This document shows positions 1 to 7,990 of a stretch of 64,000 nucleotides of DNA, piece by piece. This DNA is from Propionicimonas paludicola (GTDB taxonomy: Bacteria > Actinomycetota > Actinomycetes > Propionibacteriales > Propionibacteriaceae), in the NCBI RefSeq assembly GCF_002563675.1, contig NZ_PDJC01000001.1, positions 2,976,001 to 3,040,000 on the forward strand, in the 5' to 3' direction. A model generated the notes under the pieces. It had not been told where the DNA came from. It saw only the letters and a program-made list of their open reading frames with translations, and searched no databases. The position numbers were made by a program, and so were the translations under genes. Positions within the stretch are counted from its first letter, which is position 1. Each line of letters opens with the position of its first letter.

Positions 1-746
1 GACGAGGACACGATGGTCAGGTCCTTGCCGGCCGCGCGCAGGTCGTCGCACAGCTTCAGGACGTCCTTGGTGGCGCCGGCGAACAGCCCGTTGGACTGCT
101 GGGCCAGGCCGCAGCAGCCCTGCTTGGGCACCAGCACCTGGTAGCCGAGGTGCTCCAGGACCTCCACCGACTTCTTGGAGGTCTCCACCTCGAAGTAGCC
201 ACCGGCGCAGCCATGGAAGAAGACCACAGTGCCGCGCGGGAACGGTCCGGCCGGAGTCGGACGCTTGCGGAACCAGCCCTCGAAGGTCTGCGACTGAGGC
301 GGCGGCATCGGTGCGTCCGCGTGCACCTTGACCACGGCCTCCATCACCTTGCGGATCGGCTTGTTGTTCAGGGCGGCCCTGGCGATCGGCGCCACCGGGG
401 TCATGGCCTTGCCCATCAGCACGGTCTGGCCGATCAGCCGGTCGCGCAGTGGCATGTGGTCGGCCTTCATCACCGCACGGGCCTGGCTGTTCAGCTCGGC
501 GATCTGGACGCCCTGCGGGCAGACCAGGGTGCAGGTGCCACAGCTGGAGCAGTAGTCCAGGGAGTGATCGACCGACTCACCGTTGCGGAACCGCTCGGCC
601 TGCGGGCCGACGTACTTCGGTCCGGAGAACAGCGGGGTCACCGCGGCCACCGGGCACTGGGTCTCACAGATCGTGCACTTCACACATGCGTCCAGGCTGG
701 CCCGGGACAGCGAGTGGCCGGCGAACTCCAAGCCTTCGGTTGCCAT
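1..746 (-). CDS. glpC: Anaerobic glycerol-3-phosphate dehydrogenase subunit C (partial, 3' end outside window)
   Basis: This is the iron-sulfur subunit that passes electrons from the GlpAB dimer to the membrane quinone pool. About 248 codons are visible from an ATG at 746; the rest lies beyond position 1. Two 4Fe-4S motifs are present: C21-x2-C24-x2-C27-x3-CP and C66-x2-C69-x2-C72-x3-CP. Further on, HGCAGGYFE and a GCCG motif mark the first cysteine-rich CCG domain typical of GlpC and heterodisulfide reductase subunits. The start overlaps the glpB stop by one base (TGATG), so the gene is the third member of a glpABC operon. Identity is firm; only the C-terminus is unseen. Confidence 0.93.
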   Translation of the reverse strand, partial: MATEGLEFAGHSLSRASLDACVKCTICETQCPVAAVTPLFSGPKYVGPQAERFRNGESVDHSLDYCSSCGTCTLVCPQGVQIAELNSQARAVMKADHMPLRDRLIGQTVLMGKAMTPVAPIARAALNNKPIRKVMEAVVKVHADAPMPPPQSQTFEGWFRKRPTPAGPFPRGTVVFFHGCAGGYFEVETSKKSVEVLEHLGYQVLVPKQGCCGLAQQSNGLFAGATKDVLKLCDDLRAAGKDLTIVSS

Positions 747-1984
747 CACAACTCCTTCAGGATCGAATCGGCGGCCAGGACGGCGCTGGCGGCAGCGACT
801 CCGTCCCCGGACTTCTCGGCCCAGCGGGTACTGCCGGCGATCACATCGCCGACGGCGCGCAGGTTCGCGTACACCGGTTTCCCGTTACCCAGTACCCGCA
901 TCTGCGAATCGACGCCGACACCGACGGAGAAGATGGGCTGCTCGGCACCCCAGTAGTCACCGTGGATCAGCGGGGTGTTCTCGGTGCCGACCAGCGGCAG
1001 CCCGAACAGGGTCTCGGTCACCGTGCCGTAGGAGTCCATGGCCAGAGCTCCGGCCTCGAAACCACCGGTGGCCAGGACGAATGCGTCCGCGCGGTACTCC
1101 CGCTCGGCCGGCACGGTGGCATTGCGGACGTTGAGGATCCGGTCGCCGTCGGCAGCGAAGCCGACCGTACGAACCCCGGAGACCATCCGCACGCCGGCGG
1201 CCAGCGCCCGGGCGTTGAGCGCCTGGTTGAGTCGCAAGCCAGCCACAGAAGGCGGCGGCAGCGGGATCTCGAAGACCGGGTGCCCGAGCTTCGCGGCCAG
1301 GTCGGAGTGGGCCTGCCGATCCTTCAGCCCGATCACGGCCGGCAGCGCCACGATCTCGCCGTCCTTCAGCAGCGGGGCCAGCAGATCGGCGAACTGCTGC
1401 CGGAAGGCCGGCACGTCGAAGGCATGAGCGAAGGCCAGGCCGGAGGAGTCGATCTCGCCCTCACGAGCAGCGATGTCGACGTTGATGGCGCGGGCGGCCA
1501 CCCGTCCACCATCGGGCAACTCGGTGCGGCCCAGGTTGCCGGCGATCAGTTCGGGCTGGAAGTCCTTCAGCCGGCGCAGGCCGACCACCACGACGGAGCT
1601 ACCCGCCTTCAGGTTGCCGGCCAGCATGCTCGGCTGGGCCAGGCAGGTCGGACGCAGCGCGCCGACCGCCGTGGGCAGGTGGTAGTTCGCCTCCGGGTCA
1701 CCGACCAGCAGGTCGGGCACCAGTTCCTTGAGGTAACCGAGCGCGGTGAGCACGCCCTGAGCGCCGATGGTGGCGTAGGGATGCTCGGCGGCGACCTCAG
1801 CGACGGCCTTGATCGGGTTGGTGACCCGCTGCGGGTTGTAGCCCAGCACGTCCACGGTTCCTTGGCCGAGCTGCAGGCCACCGATGCCCTTGCTGAGCAG
1901 GAGCACCTCGGCCCCGCCGTCGGCCAGCCGGTTGGCGGCGACTAGGCCGGCCAGCCCGGCCCCGATCACGATCACGCGGCTCAC
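746..1984 (-). CDS. glpB: Anaerobic glycerol-3-phosphate dehydrogenase subunit B
   Basis: GlpB is the flavin-containing partner that docks on GlpA in the anaerobic glycerol-3-phosphate dehydrogenase complex. The 412-residue product begins with a Rossmann FAD/NAD-binding motif (VIVIGAGLAGLVAANRLADG, residues 4-23) and ends with a FAD-contact segment near GDVIAGS, as in the family. It starts at a GTG whose GTGA overlaps the glpA stop by 4 bp, and its own stop overlaps glpC, so the three genes are translationally coupled. Length is close to that of known GlpB proteins (about 400-420 residues). Nothing looks broken. Confidence 0.93.
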   Translation of the reverse strand: MSRVIVIGAGLAGLVAANRLADGGAEVLLLSKGIGGLQLGQGTVDVLGYNPQRVTNPIKAVAEVAAEHPYATIGAQGVLTALGYLKELVPDLLVGDPEANYHLPTAVGALRPTCLAQPSMLAGNLKAGSSVVVVGLRRLKDFQPELIAGNLGRTELPDGGRVAARAINVDIAAREGEIDSSGLAFAHAFDVPAFRQQFADLLAPLLKDGEIVALPAVIGLKDRQAHSDLAAKLGHPVFEIPLPPPSVAGLRLNQALNARALAAGVRMVSGVRTVGFAADGDRILNVRNATVPAEREYRADAFVLATGGFEAGALAMDSYGTVTETLFGLPLVGTENTPLIHGDYWGAEQPIFSVGVGVDSQMRVLGNGKPVYANLRAVGDVIAGSTRWAEKSGDGVAAASAVLAADSILKEL

Positions 1985-3558
1985 AGCACGACCTCACTTT
2001 CGGCGGCCGGGAGGTGCTCGATGTCGAGGGTCCCGGAGAAGATCCAGTTGTCCAAGGCGGTCTGCCGCAGCTGATCGCCGTGCAGGATCGGCCACAGCCC
2101 GATCCAGCGGTTCTTCAGGAACAGGCGCAGCAGTTCGGTGGCCCGCTCGATGTCGATGTGTTCACTTGCCAGGGCGATTCCGGTCGCGCGCATGCTGCAG
2201 AAGCCGCCCTGGCAAGGACCCATGCCGAGACGCAGTTGGCGGCGTAGGTCGTCGAAGGTGCCCTTGGGTTGTTCAGCCAGGGCGTCGGTGAACATCTTGC
2301 GACTCATCAGCTCGCACTCGCAGATGATCTGGTCGTCGAGCCGGTCATGCTCGCGGTCATGCAGCCGATGGGTGACCACGTAGTTGGGGCCGGCGCCTTC
2401 GACCGGCATGTCCTCTTCGGCGGTGCGGCAGACCCGCTTCTCGCCGAGCTTGTCGCACATGGCATCGACGATGTGCTCGGCCATCAGCCGGTAGGTGGTC
2501 AGCTTGCCACCGCCGATGGTGAGCATTCCGTCCAGGCCGTCGCGGGTGGTGTGGTCGATGACGGCCATGCCGCGGCTCATGTGCCGGGTGTCGGTGGCCG
2601 CCACCCGGTTGTCCTTGATCAGCGGACGGGCCCCGGCCCAGGCGTGCAGGGCGCGGGCCTTGCGGAAGCCGGGCACCAGCACCTCGCCGGCGTCGAACAT
2701 CTGCTGGACCTCGGCCTGCTCGATCTCCAAGTGATCGGGATCGTCCACCTTCACGTCGGTGGTGCCGATGATGGAGACGGTGTGCACCGGGACCAGGATG
2801 TCGCCGTCGGCCGGGTAGATGCAGCGGTTGACCACGCGGTTCACCAGCCGGTGGCTCATCGCCACCATGATTCCGCGTCCGGGGATGACGTCGACCGGGT
2901 GGGCGCCGGCCATGGCGGCGATCTGTCCGGCCCACGGGCCGGCGCAGTTCAGCACGAAGCCGGTCTCGATCAGGACGTCCTCGCCGTTCTTGAGGTCCTT
3001 GCAGTGGACGGCCGCGACGTGCCCGTCCACGGTGTCGATCTTGGTGACCTGGTGGTAGGTGAGGATCTGGGCGCCGTAGTGGCGAGCCGAGTTGGCGGCT
3101 CCCCAGACCAGCTGCCAGCCGTCCACGGTGCCGTCCAGCACCTCGATGGCCCGTTTGATGCCGCGGTTCAGCCGGGGCTCGTTGCGCAGCGCCTCGGCGA
3201 CGGTGATCTCCTGGGCGGGGACGCCGGTGGCGGCCGCGCCGGCCAGGAACTTGTCGGCGAACGACGGGTCGTCGTCGGGTCCGGTGACGAAGTAGCCGCC
3301 GGTCATCTCGACCGCACCGGCCTGAATCCGGCTCAGGATCGCGTTCTCCTGGGCGCACTCGGTGGCCGACAGCGGATCGGACACCACGTAGCGGCCGCCG
3401 GAGTGCAGCAGCCCGTGGAAGCGTCCGGTGGTGCCTTGGCCCAGATCCGCGCGCTCCAGCAGCACAGTGCTGTAGCCGCGCATAGCGACATCACGCACCA
3501 CGCCGGCGCCGGTCGAGCCACCACCGATGACGACGACGTCAACAGCGAGTTTCCTCAC
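1981..3558 (-). CDS. glpA: Anaerobic glycerol-3-phosphate dehydrogenase subunit A
   Basis: This is the catalytic flavoprotein that oxidises sn-glycerol 3-phosphate to dihydroxyacetone phosphate. The 525-residue protein has an N-terminal FAD motif (VVVIGGGSTGAGVVRDVA), the conserved TTGRFHGLLHSGGRYV segment of the DAO family, and a C-terminal BFD-like [2Fe-2S] domain with cysteines near 413, 415, 449 and 454 (CEC and GPCQGGFC). That domain separates GlpA from aerobic GlpD. The GTG start at 3558 follows a strong AGGAGGAG ribosome site. First gene of glpABC. The 190-bp gap upstream holds candidate operator sites and a leader hairpin. Confidence 0.95.
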   Translation of the reverse strand: MRKLAVDVVVIGGGSTGAGVVRDVAMRGYSTVLLERADLGQGTTGRFHGLLHSGGRYVVSDPLSATECAQENAILSRIQAGAVEMTGGYFVTGPDDDPSFADKFLAGAAATGVPAQEITVAEALRNEPRLNRGIKRAIEVLDGTVDGWQLVWGAANSARHYGAQILTYHQVTKIDTVDGHVAAVHCKDLKNGEDVLIETGFVLNCAGPWAGQIAAMAGAHPVDVIPGRGIMVAMSHRLVNRVVNRCIYPADGDILVPVHTVSIIGTTDVKVDDPDHLEIEQAEVQQMFDAGEVLVPGFRKARALHAWAGARPLIKDNRVAATDTRHMSRGMAVIDHTTRDGLDGMLTIGGGKLTTYRLMAEHIVDAMCDKLGEKRVCRTAEEDMPVEGAGPNYVVTHRLHDREHDRLDDQIICECELMSRKMFTDALAEQPKGTFDDLRRQLRLGMGPCQGGFCSMRATGIALASEHIDIERATELLRLFLKNRWIGLWPILHGDQLRQTALDNWIFSGTLDIEHLPAAESEVVL

Positions 3559-3624
3559 GTCTCCTCCTGGTTTCGTGGCGACGCCAGGCCACGGGGCAGT
3601 GGATCCACGTTGATCTCCACCACA

Positions 3625-3642
3625 GCGAGGAGGCGTCCTCGC
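3625..3642 (-). promoter_or_regulatory. Leader hairpin upstream of glpA
   Basis: A perfect inverted repeat (GCGAGGA, 4-nt loop, TCCTCGC) lies about 70 bp upstream of the glpA start, in its probable 5' leader. It has no T-tract, so it is more likely a transcript-stability element or a protein site than a terminator. The role is inference. Confidence 0.4.
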
Positions 3643-3667
3643 CTAGGCTAAAGCGCCGGTGGGTCGA

Positions 3668-3706
3668 TTGAATGCGCTAGTGGCCTAGGTATGGCAGACG
3701 TGCACG
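3668..3706 (-). promoter_or_regulatory. Candidate glpABC operator/promoter region
   Basis: Read towards glpA, an 8-bp palindrome CGTGCACG (3699-3706) is followed 20 bp later by TAGCGCATTCAA (3668-3679). Near-copies of both occur in the same order on the other side of the regulator gene (4721-4756), pointing away from it. This shared layout suggests binding by the adjacent SorC-type regulator. The link to that protein is inference. Confidence 0.4.
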
Positions 3707-3747
3707 CGAGCAGCCTCAGGCTGGGAAATCGCGCCACGAGGGTCGGA

Positions 3748-4704
3748 CTAGAGGCGTAGCCGGTCCAGAACGGCCCGCGCGGTGCCCTCGTCGAGCACCA
3801 GGTCGGTCGCGGTTCCGGCGCGCAATGCACCGACCACGGCCGGAGCCCGGGACGGGTCGGCCACCACACAGAAGCGGCGCGGAATCCGGGACAGTTCGGC
3901 CGGAGTCAGCCCGGTGGCCCGCTCGTTGTAGCTGATGTCGGCATAGGACCCGTCCTCGCGCAGCAGCACTGTGCAGACGTCCCCGACCACGCCGTCGGCG
4001 GCCAGGGACGCCATGTCGCCGGCGTCCATGTAGCCGGCGCTGTAGACGTGGGACGGCACCCGTCCCTCCAGGCAGCCGACCCCGAAGATGGCCAGGTCGA
4101 GCCGCTCGTGCAGCCGCAACACGTTCTGCACCGAGCGTTCCCGCCACATGGCCTGCTTGGTGGCGGCGTAGTCGAAGAAGGCCGGCACCGGGAACAGCAC
4201 GACCCGGGCGTCGAAGGCGTCGCCGAAGGCCTGCAGGATCTCGCCGATGTAGGGAATGCCCGAGCTGCGCTGGTTGGCCCCGCCGTTGATCTGGACGACG
4301 CTGGCCCCGACCAGCGGGCGGCGTCCCAGGTGTTGCACCACGTGGGAGAGGGTCACTCCCCAGGCCACCCCGATCAGCTGGTGATCCTCGACGGCCTCGG
4401 TGAGCAGTCGTCCGGCCAGCCGCGCCACCTGATCGAAGCGGACGTTCTCGTTGGCGTTCTCCCGGACCGAGACCATGTGCACCCGGACCCCGAAGTAGCG
4501 ACTCAAGGTGGCGGCCATCGGAGAGGCGGAGCCTTGGTGGTCGGCCAGGGAGATCCGCACCAGGCCGGACTCGCGAGCATCCTTGAGGAGCCGGGACACC
4601 GACGAACGGGAGAGCCGTAGCTGGCGAGCGATGCTCTCCATCGTCTCACCTTGGATGTAGTACCGGGACGCAGCCTGGTACATCTCCTCGTAGCGCTCGT
4701 TCAC
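3748..4704 (-). CDS. SorC/DeoR-type transcriptional regulator, probable glycerol regulator
   Basis: This 318-residue regulator has an N-terminal helix-turn-helix (about residues 10-45, with TMESIARQLRLSRSSVSRLL) and a long C-terminal sugar-binding domain of the SorC type, containing the GVAWGVTL and VVQINGG segments typical of that family. Such domains bind phosphorylated ligands. I place the start at the GTG at 4704 because GGAGGG lies 8 nt upstream; an upstream GTG at 4725 lies inside the palindrome at 4721-4734 and is less likely. It stands between glpABC and glpFK, so control of glycerol use by a glycolytic phospho-intermediate is the simplest guess. The ligand is not shown by the sequence. 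Confidence 0.85.
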   Translation of the reverse strand: MNERYEEMYQAASRYYIQGETMESIARQLRLSRSSVSRLLKDARESGLVRISLADHQGSASPMAATLSRYFGVRVHMVSVRENANENVRFDQVARLAGRLLTEAVEDHQLIGVAWGVTLSHVVQHLGRRPLVGASVVQINGGANQRSSGIPYIGEILQAFGDAFDARVVLFPVPAFFDYAATKQAMWRERSVQNVLRLHERLDLAIFGVGCLEGRVPSHVYSAGYMDAGDMASLAADGVVGDVCTVLLREDGSYADISYNERATGLTPAELSRIPRRFCVVADPSRAPAVVGALRAGTATDLVLDEGTARAVLDRLRL

Positions 4705-4720
4705 CCGGGATTCCCTCCGA

Positions 4721-4756
4721 TGCACGTTCGTGCACAGGTCTAGCGCATGCGTTCAA
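4721..4756 (+). promoter_or_regulatory. Candidate SorC-regulator operator and adjacent box
   Basis: TGCACG-TT-CGTGCA (4721-4734) is a 14-bp palindrome just upstream of the regulator's ribosome site. It is followed by TAGCGCATGCGTTCAA (4741-4756), which itself contains the palindrome CGCATGCG. Related TGCACG and TAGCGCATTCAA elements occur before glpA. The site could serve autoregulation, control of glpF, or both. Confidence 0.45.
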
Positions 4757-5243
4757 CCCTTAGCAAGATGAAGCCATCCGGCAGGGGTAGAAGCGCTCAT
4801 CTGGCCTGCTGCTACGGGGTTCAGTCGTCAAAGGAGTCGTCGATGTGCCTTCACGCAACGCCGACGCTTGCCGTTGCCGAAATGAACCTCATCTGTAACC
4901 GGGAGGGGGACGCTGCCACGAGCGGTCGTCCGGCTTCCACCGGGCATCGGAACTGGACTCCGGTGCCCGGTCGGCGCTTCTGTGAAATGTCCAGCGTGGC
5001 GGGACAGCGAGGGTGCTGGCCCGCTCGCCATGACCGGTATTGCTGCGAGTCGCGCGCTCACCGGCCCCAGTGGTTGAATCACCACTCGTCCCTCACCCCA
5101 GGCGAGGTTCCCGCCGGACGGCGTTGACGGCCGGTTCGACCAACACTCCATCCCTACTCACTCGGTATAGCTATCGATAACCCCGCGTCCCATTGGACGC
5201 ACAGACTGACACCAGAGTTGGTGTCGGAAAGCGAGCAATCACG
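4757..5243 (+). other. Non-coding stretch upstream of glpF, with one strong hairpin
   Basis: About 490 bp without a convincing gene. It holds a hairpin at 4939-4971 (ACCGGGCATCGGA, 7-nt loop, TCCGGTGCCCGGT; one G-T pair) and, just before glpF, an AT-richer patch (5166-5181, TATAGCTATCGATAA) that could carry a promoter. The short reading frames here have no ribosome site, no recognisable domain and unconvincing composition. If transcription starts near 4760, glpF would have an unusually long leader. Confidence 0.4.
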
Positions 5244-5840
5244 ATGCTTCCAACTGTTTTCCTGTCGGAGGTCGTTGGCACCGCCATCCTGGTCCTCCTC
5301 GGCTGTGGCGTGGTGGCATCGGGTGCCAAGGAGTTCGTTGCCGGCGTGCCGGTCGACGCAGCTTCCATCGCGACCTACCTGGCCGGCCAGATGGTCGGCG
5401 CCTTCCTCGGCGCAGTCGTCTGCTGGCTGGCTTACAAGCAGCACTTCGATGAGGATGCCCCCGAGGGCTACAAGCTGGGCGTGTTCTCCACCGGTCCCGA
5501 GATCCGTAACTACGGCTGGAACTTCATCACCGAGCTCATCGGCACCTTCGTTCTGGTCCTGTTCATCCTCGGCCTCAGCCACTGGAGCGGCGGTCAGCTC
5601 GGCTGGCTCGGCGCCCTCCCGGTTGGCCTCCTGGTCGTCGGCATCGGTACCTCGCTCGGTGGCCCCACCGGATACGCCATCAACCCGGCCCGTGACCTCG
5701 GCCCCCGTATTGCCCACGCTGTCCTGCCGATCCCGAACAAGGGCTCGTCTGACTGGGCGTACTCCTGGGTTCCGGTCTTCGGCCCCATCGTCGGTGGCGT
5801 TATCGCCGGCCTGACCGCTGGCTTCCTGCTGCCGGCCTGA
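5244..5840 (+). CDS. glpF: Glycerol uptake facilitator, internally deleted (first NPA half missing)
   Basis: An aquaporin-family channel for glycerol entry, directly upstream of glpK. The 198-residue product has TM1 (SEVVGTAILVLLGCGVVA), then runs straight into SGAKEF and the region equivalent to TM3, TM4, TM5 with the second pore motif (GYAINPARD) and TM6. The TM2/loop-B segment with the first NPA motif, normally about 45-50 residues in GlpF, is absent while the frame is kept. Only one NPA remains where two form the pore. I chose ATG 5244; a TTG at 5193 would add 17 residues with no visible role. The channel may be non-functional, unusual, or the gap may be an assembly error. Family identity is clear. 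Confidence 0.85.
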   Translation: MLPTVFLSEVVGTAILVLLGCGVVASGAKEFVAGVPVDAASIATYLAGQMVGAFLGAVVCWLAYKQHFDEDAPEGYKLGVFSTGPEIRNYGWNFITELIGTFVLVLFILGLSHWSGGQLGWLGALPVGLLVVGIGTSLGGPTGYAINPARDLGPRIAHAVLPIPNKGSSDWAYSWVPVFGPIVGGVIAGLTAGFLLPA

Positions 5841-5852
5841 TAACCAACAAAC

Positions 5853-5940
5853 GGTGGGTGGGTCCGGCGATCCCGGGCTCACCCACCACCCAACCCGCCC
5901 CTGAACGAAAACGAGCGGGCCGGTGGCCGCCGACCCGCTC
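5853..5940 (+). promoter_or_regulatory. Two hairpins between glpF and glpK
   Basis: The first hairpin (5853-5887) pairs GGTGGGTG with CACCCACC and extends inward to about 15 bp with wobble pairs. The second (5913-5940) pairs GAGCGGG with CCCGCTC. Neither is followed by a T-tract, so they look like processing or attenuation structures that could set the glpF:glpK ratio rather than full terminators. Confidence 0.45.
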
Positions 5941-5978
5941 ACACACTCCATTCGACAAAGATGTGGAAGGAATTATCC

Positions 5979-7499
5979 ATGGCCGACAAGTACATCCTCG
6001 CGATTGACCAGGGAACGACCAGCTCCCGCGCAATCGTCTTCAACCACGAAGGCCGCATCGTCTCCGTGGGCCAAAAGGAACACGAGCAGATCTTCCCGCG
6101 CGCCGGCTGGGTCGAGCACAACCCGATTGAGGTCTGGGACGCCGTCCGCGAGGTCGTCGCCGAGGCCCTGGCCAAGTCCAGCCTCAACAAGGAGAACATC
6201 CAGGCTGTTGGCGTCACCAACCAGCGTGAGACCACCGTCGTGTGGAACAAGGAGACCGGCCTCCCGGTCTACAACGCGATCGTCTGGCAGGACACCCGCA
6301 CCTCGAAGATCGTCGAGGATCTGGGCGGCGCTGAGGGCCAGGACAAGTACAAGGCTCGCGTCGGTCTGCCGCTGGCGACCTACTTCTCCGGCCCGAAGGT
6401 CAAGTGGATCCTGGACAACGTCGAAGGCGCTCGCGCCGACGCCGAGGCCGGCAAGCTGCTCATGGGCAACATGGACACCTGGGTCATCTGGAACCTGACC
6501 GGCGGTGTTGACGGCGGCGTGCACATCACCGACCCGACCAACGCCTCCCGCACCATGCTGATGGACCTGAAGACCCTCAGCTGGGATCCCTCGATCGCTG
6601 CCGACATGGGCATCCCGATGAGCATGCTGCCCGCGATCAAGTCCTCCTCCGAGGTCTACGGCTACGGCCGCGAGCAGGGTCTGCTCGGTGGCGTCCCGGT
6701 CGCTGGCGACCTGGGCGACCAGCAGGCTGCAACCTTCGGCCAGGCCGCGTTCAAGGCCGGCATGGCGAAGAACACCTACGGCACCGGCTGCTTCATGATC
6801 ATGAACACCGGCGAGGAGATCGTTCCTTCGAAGAACGGCCTGCTGACCACCGTCTGCTACAAGATCGGCGATCAGAAGACCATCTACGCCCTTGAGGGCT
6901 CGATCGCAGTGACCGGCTCGCTGGTGCAGTGGCTGCGCGACAACCTGAAGATGTTCTCCTCTGCTCCGGAGATCGAAGAGCTCGCCGCGTCCGTTGATGA
7001 CAACGGTGGCTGCTACTTCGTCCCGGCGTTCTCCGGCCTGTTCGCTCCGTACTGGCGTTCCGACGCCCGCGGCGCGATCGTCGGCCTGACCCGCTTCGTC
7101 AACCGTGGCCACATCGCCCGCGCCGTCCTGGAGGCCACCGCCTACCAGACCCGCGAGGTCCTGGACGCCATGGAAGCCGACTCCGGTGTGAAGCTGGCCG
7201 AGCTCAAGGTCGACGGCGGCATGACTGCCAACGAGACCCTGATGCAGTTCCAGGCTGATCAGCTGGGCGTGCCGGTGGTTCGTCCGGTCGTGGCCGAGAC
7301 CACTGCCCTTGGTGCGGCCTACGCGGCCGGTATCGCCACTGGCTACTGGAACGGCGAGGCCGACGTCATCGCCAACTGGGCCGAGGACAAGCGCTGGGTG
7401 CCCAGCGCCGAGCAGGACGAGCGCGCTCGCCTCTACCGCAACTGGAAGAAGGCCGTCACCAAGACCTTCGACTGGGTCGACGGGGACGTCGCGATCTGA
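5979..7499 (+). CDS. glpK: Glycerol kinase
   Basis: GlpK phosphorylates glycerol with ATP to sn-glycerol 3-phosphate, the substrate of the GlpABC enzyme encoded nearby. The 506-residue protein shows the FGGY-kinase hallmarks: [12 protein letters not shown] near the N-terminus, [13 protein letters not shown], the NTYGTGCF phosphate loop and VDGGMTAN near the C-terminus. The length equals that of known glycerol kinases. I use the ATG at 5979, which has AAGGAA 6 nt upstream, not the ATG at 5961. Codon use is strongly biased to C-ending codons (AAC, AAG, ATC), suggesting high expression. It follows glpF by 138 bp and ends in a strong terminator. Confidence 0.97.
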   Translation: MADKYILAIDQGTTSSRAIVFNHEGRIVSVGQKEHEQIFPRAGWVEHNPIEVWDAVREVVAEALAKSSLNKENIQAVGVTNQRETTVVWNKETGLPVYNAIVWQDTRTSKIVEDLGGAEGQDKYKARVGLPLATYFSGPKVKWILDNVEGARADAEAGKLLMGNMDTWVIWNLTGGVDGGVHITDPTNASRTMLMDLKTLSWDPSIAADMGIPMSMLPAIKSSSEVYGYGREQGLLGGVPVAGDLGDQQAATFGQAAFKAGMAKNTYGTGCFMIMNTGEEIVPSKNGLLTTVCYKIGDQKTIYALEGSIAVTGSLVQWLRDNLKMFSSAPEIEELAASVDDNGGCYFVPAFSGLFAPYWRSDARGAIVGLTRFVNRGHIARAVLEATAYQTREVLDAMEADSGVKLAELKVDGGMTANETLMQFQADQLGVPVVRPVVAETTALGAAYAAGIATGYWNGEADVIANWAEDKRWVPSAEQDERARLYRNWKKAVTKTFDWVDGDVAI

Positions 7500-7513
7500 G
7501 TTCGCCAGAACTG

Positions 7514-7556
7514 CAGCGGTGCCGCCGGGGTCTCCCCGGCGGCACCGCTGTTTTGT
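7514..7556 (+). terminator. Rho-independent terminator after glpK
   Basis: A perfect 17-bp stem (7514-7530 with 7534-7550, 3-nt loop TCT) is followed by TTTTGTGT. It sits 14 bp after the glpK stop. Confidence 0.92.
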
Positions 7557-7583
7557 GTCCTTGCCCCAGTCGAAGACAAGGCT

Positions 7584-7603
7584 CCCTTCGACGGCCTCAG
7601 GGG
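7584..7603. repeat. Intergenic palindromic repeat, CCCTTCGAC...CTCAGGG family
   Basis: CCCTTCGACGGCCTCAGGGG matches the arms of a fuller copy at 7789-7813 and of two copies near 43.35-43.42 kb. The unit is a short imperfect palindrome. Similar TTCGAC/CTCAGGG repeats are scattered between genes in many high-GC genomes. Confidence 0.6.
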
Positions 7604-7619
7604 CCGGGGTCCCGAGAGC

Positions 7620-7733
7620 GGGGCGGGGTGGTCGCGTTCGAGCGACGTGTCTGTTGAAACCCGCAATTGGCGGTGACTGGAGGTGCGCACTGACCCAGCT
7701 GTGGTCAGTCCGAGAACGCGACCAGCTCACTCC
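7620..7733. mobile_element. 114-bp MITE-like element, copy 1
   Basis: The element has 20-bp terminal inverted repeats, GGGGCGGGGTGGTCGCGTTC on the left and an imperfect complement ending at 7733. Inside are two smaller palindromes, GTCGC/GCGAC and CTGACC/GGTCAG. It is nearly identical to copy 2, 227 bp downstream. There is no coding capacity, as expected of a non-autonomous element. No clear target-site duplication is visible. Confidence 0.55.
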
Positions 7734-7788
7734 GCCGGGCTGGCCGCATGGTGCCCCGGTCGGTTGGCTGGGCTCGTCCGACGCTGGG

Positions 7789-7813
7789 GGTCCCTTCGAC
7801 GGGCTCAGGGACC
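7789..7813. repeat. Intergenic palindromic repeat, GGTCCCTTCGAC...CTCAGGGACC family
   Basis: A 25-bp imperfect palindrome between the two MITE-like copies: outer arms GGTCCCT and AGGGACC around TTCGACGGGCTC. Same family as 7584-7603 and the pair near 43.4 kb. Confidence 0.6.
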
Positions 7814-7846
7814 GGGTTCGGCACTGGTGCGCGGTGTCGGGGGAGC

Positions 7847-7960
7847 GGGGTGGGGTGGTCGCGTTCGAGCGACGTGTCTGTTGAAACCCGCAATTGGCAG
7901 TGGCTGGAGGTGCGCGCTGACCCAGCTGTGGTCAGTCCGAGAACGCGACCAGCCCACCCC
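7847..7960. mobile_element. 114-bp MITE-like element, copy 2
   Basis: Same length and order as copy 1, with better-matched ends: left GGGGTGGGGTGGTCGCGTTC and right GAACGCGACCAGCCCACCCC are complementary at 19 of 20 positions. Over a 129-bp alignment that includes flanks (7616-7744 and 7843-7971) I count seven differences, all transitions. That points to recent duplication or conversion. Confidence 0.55.
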
Positions 7961-7990
7961 GCCGGGTTGGCTGCGAGCCCGAGGCTCGGC

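Noticed and set aside
4747-5127. A 126-codon frame upstream of glpF
   Set aside because: No ribosome site, no domain, unconvincing composition; it lies over the hairpin and operator region.
7620-7733. tRNA gene (GTTCGAGC resembles a T-loop)
   Set aside because: No acceptor stem, anticodon arm or correct T-arm; the motif belongs to the inner palindrome of the MITE-like element.
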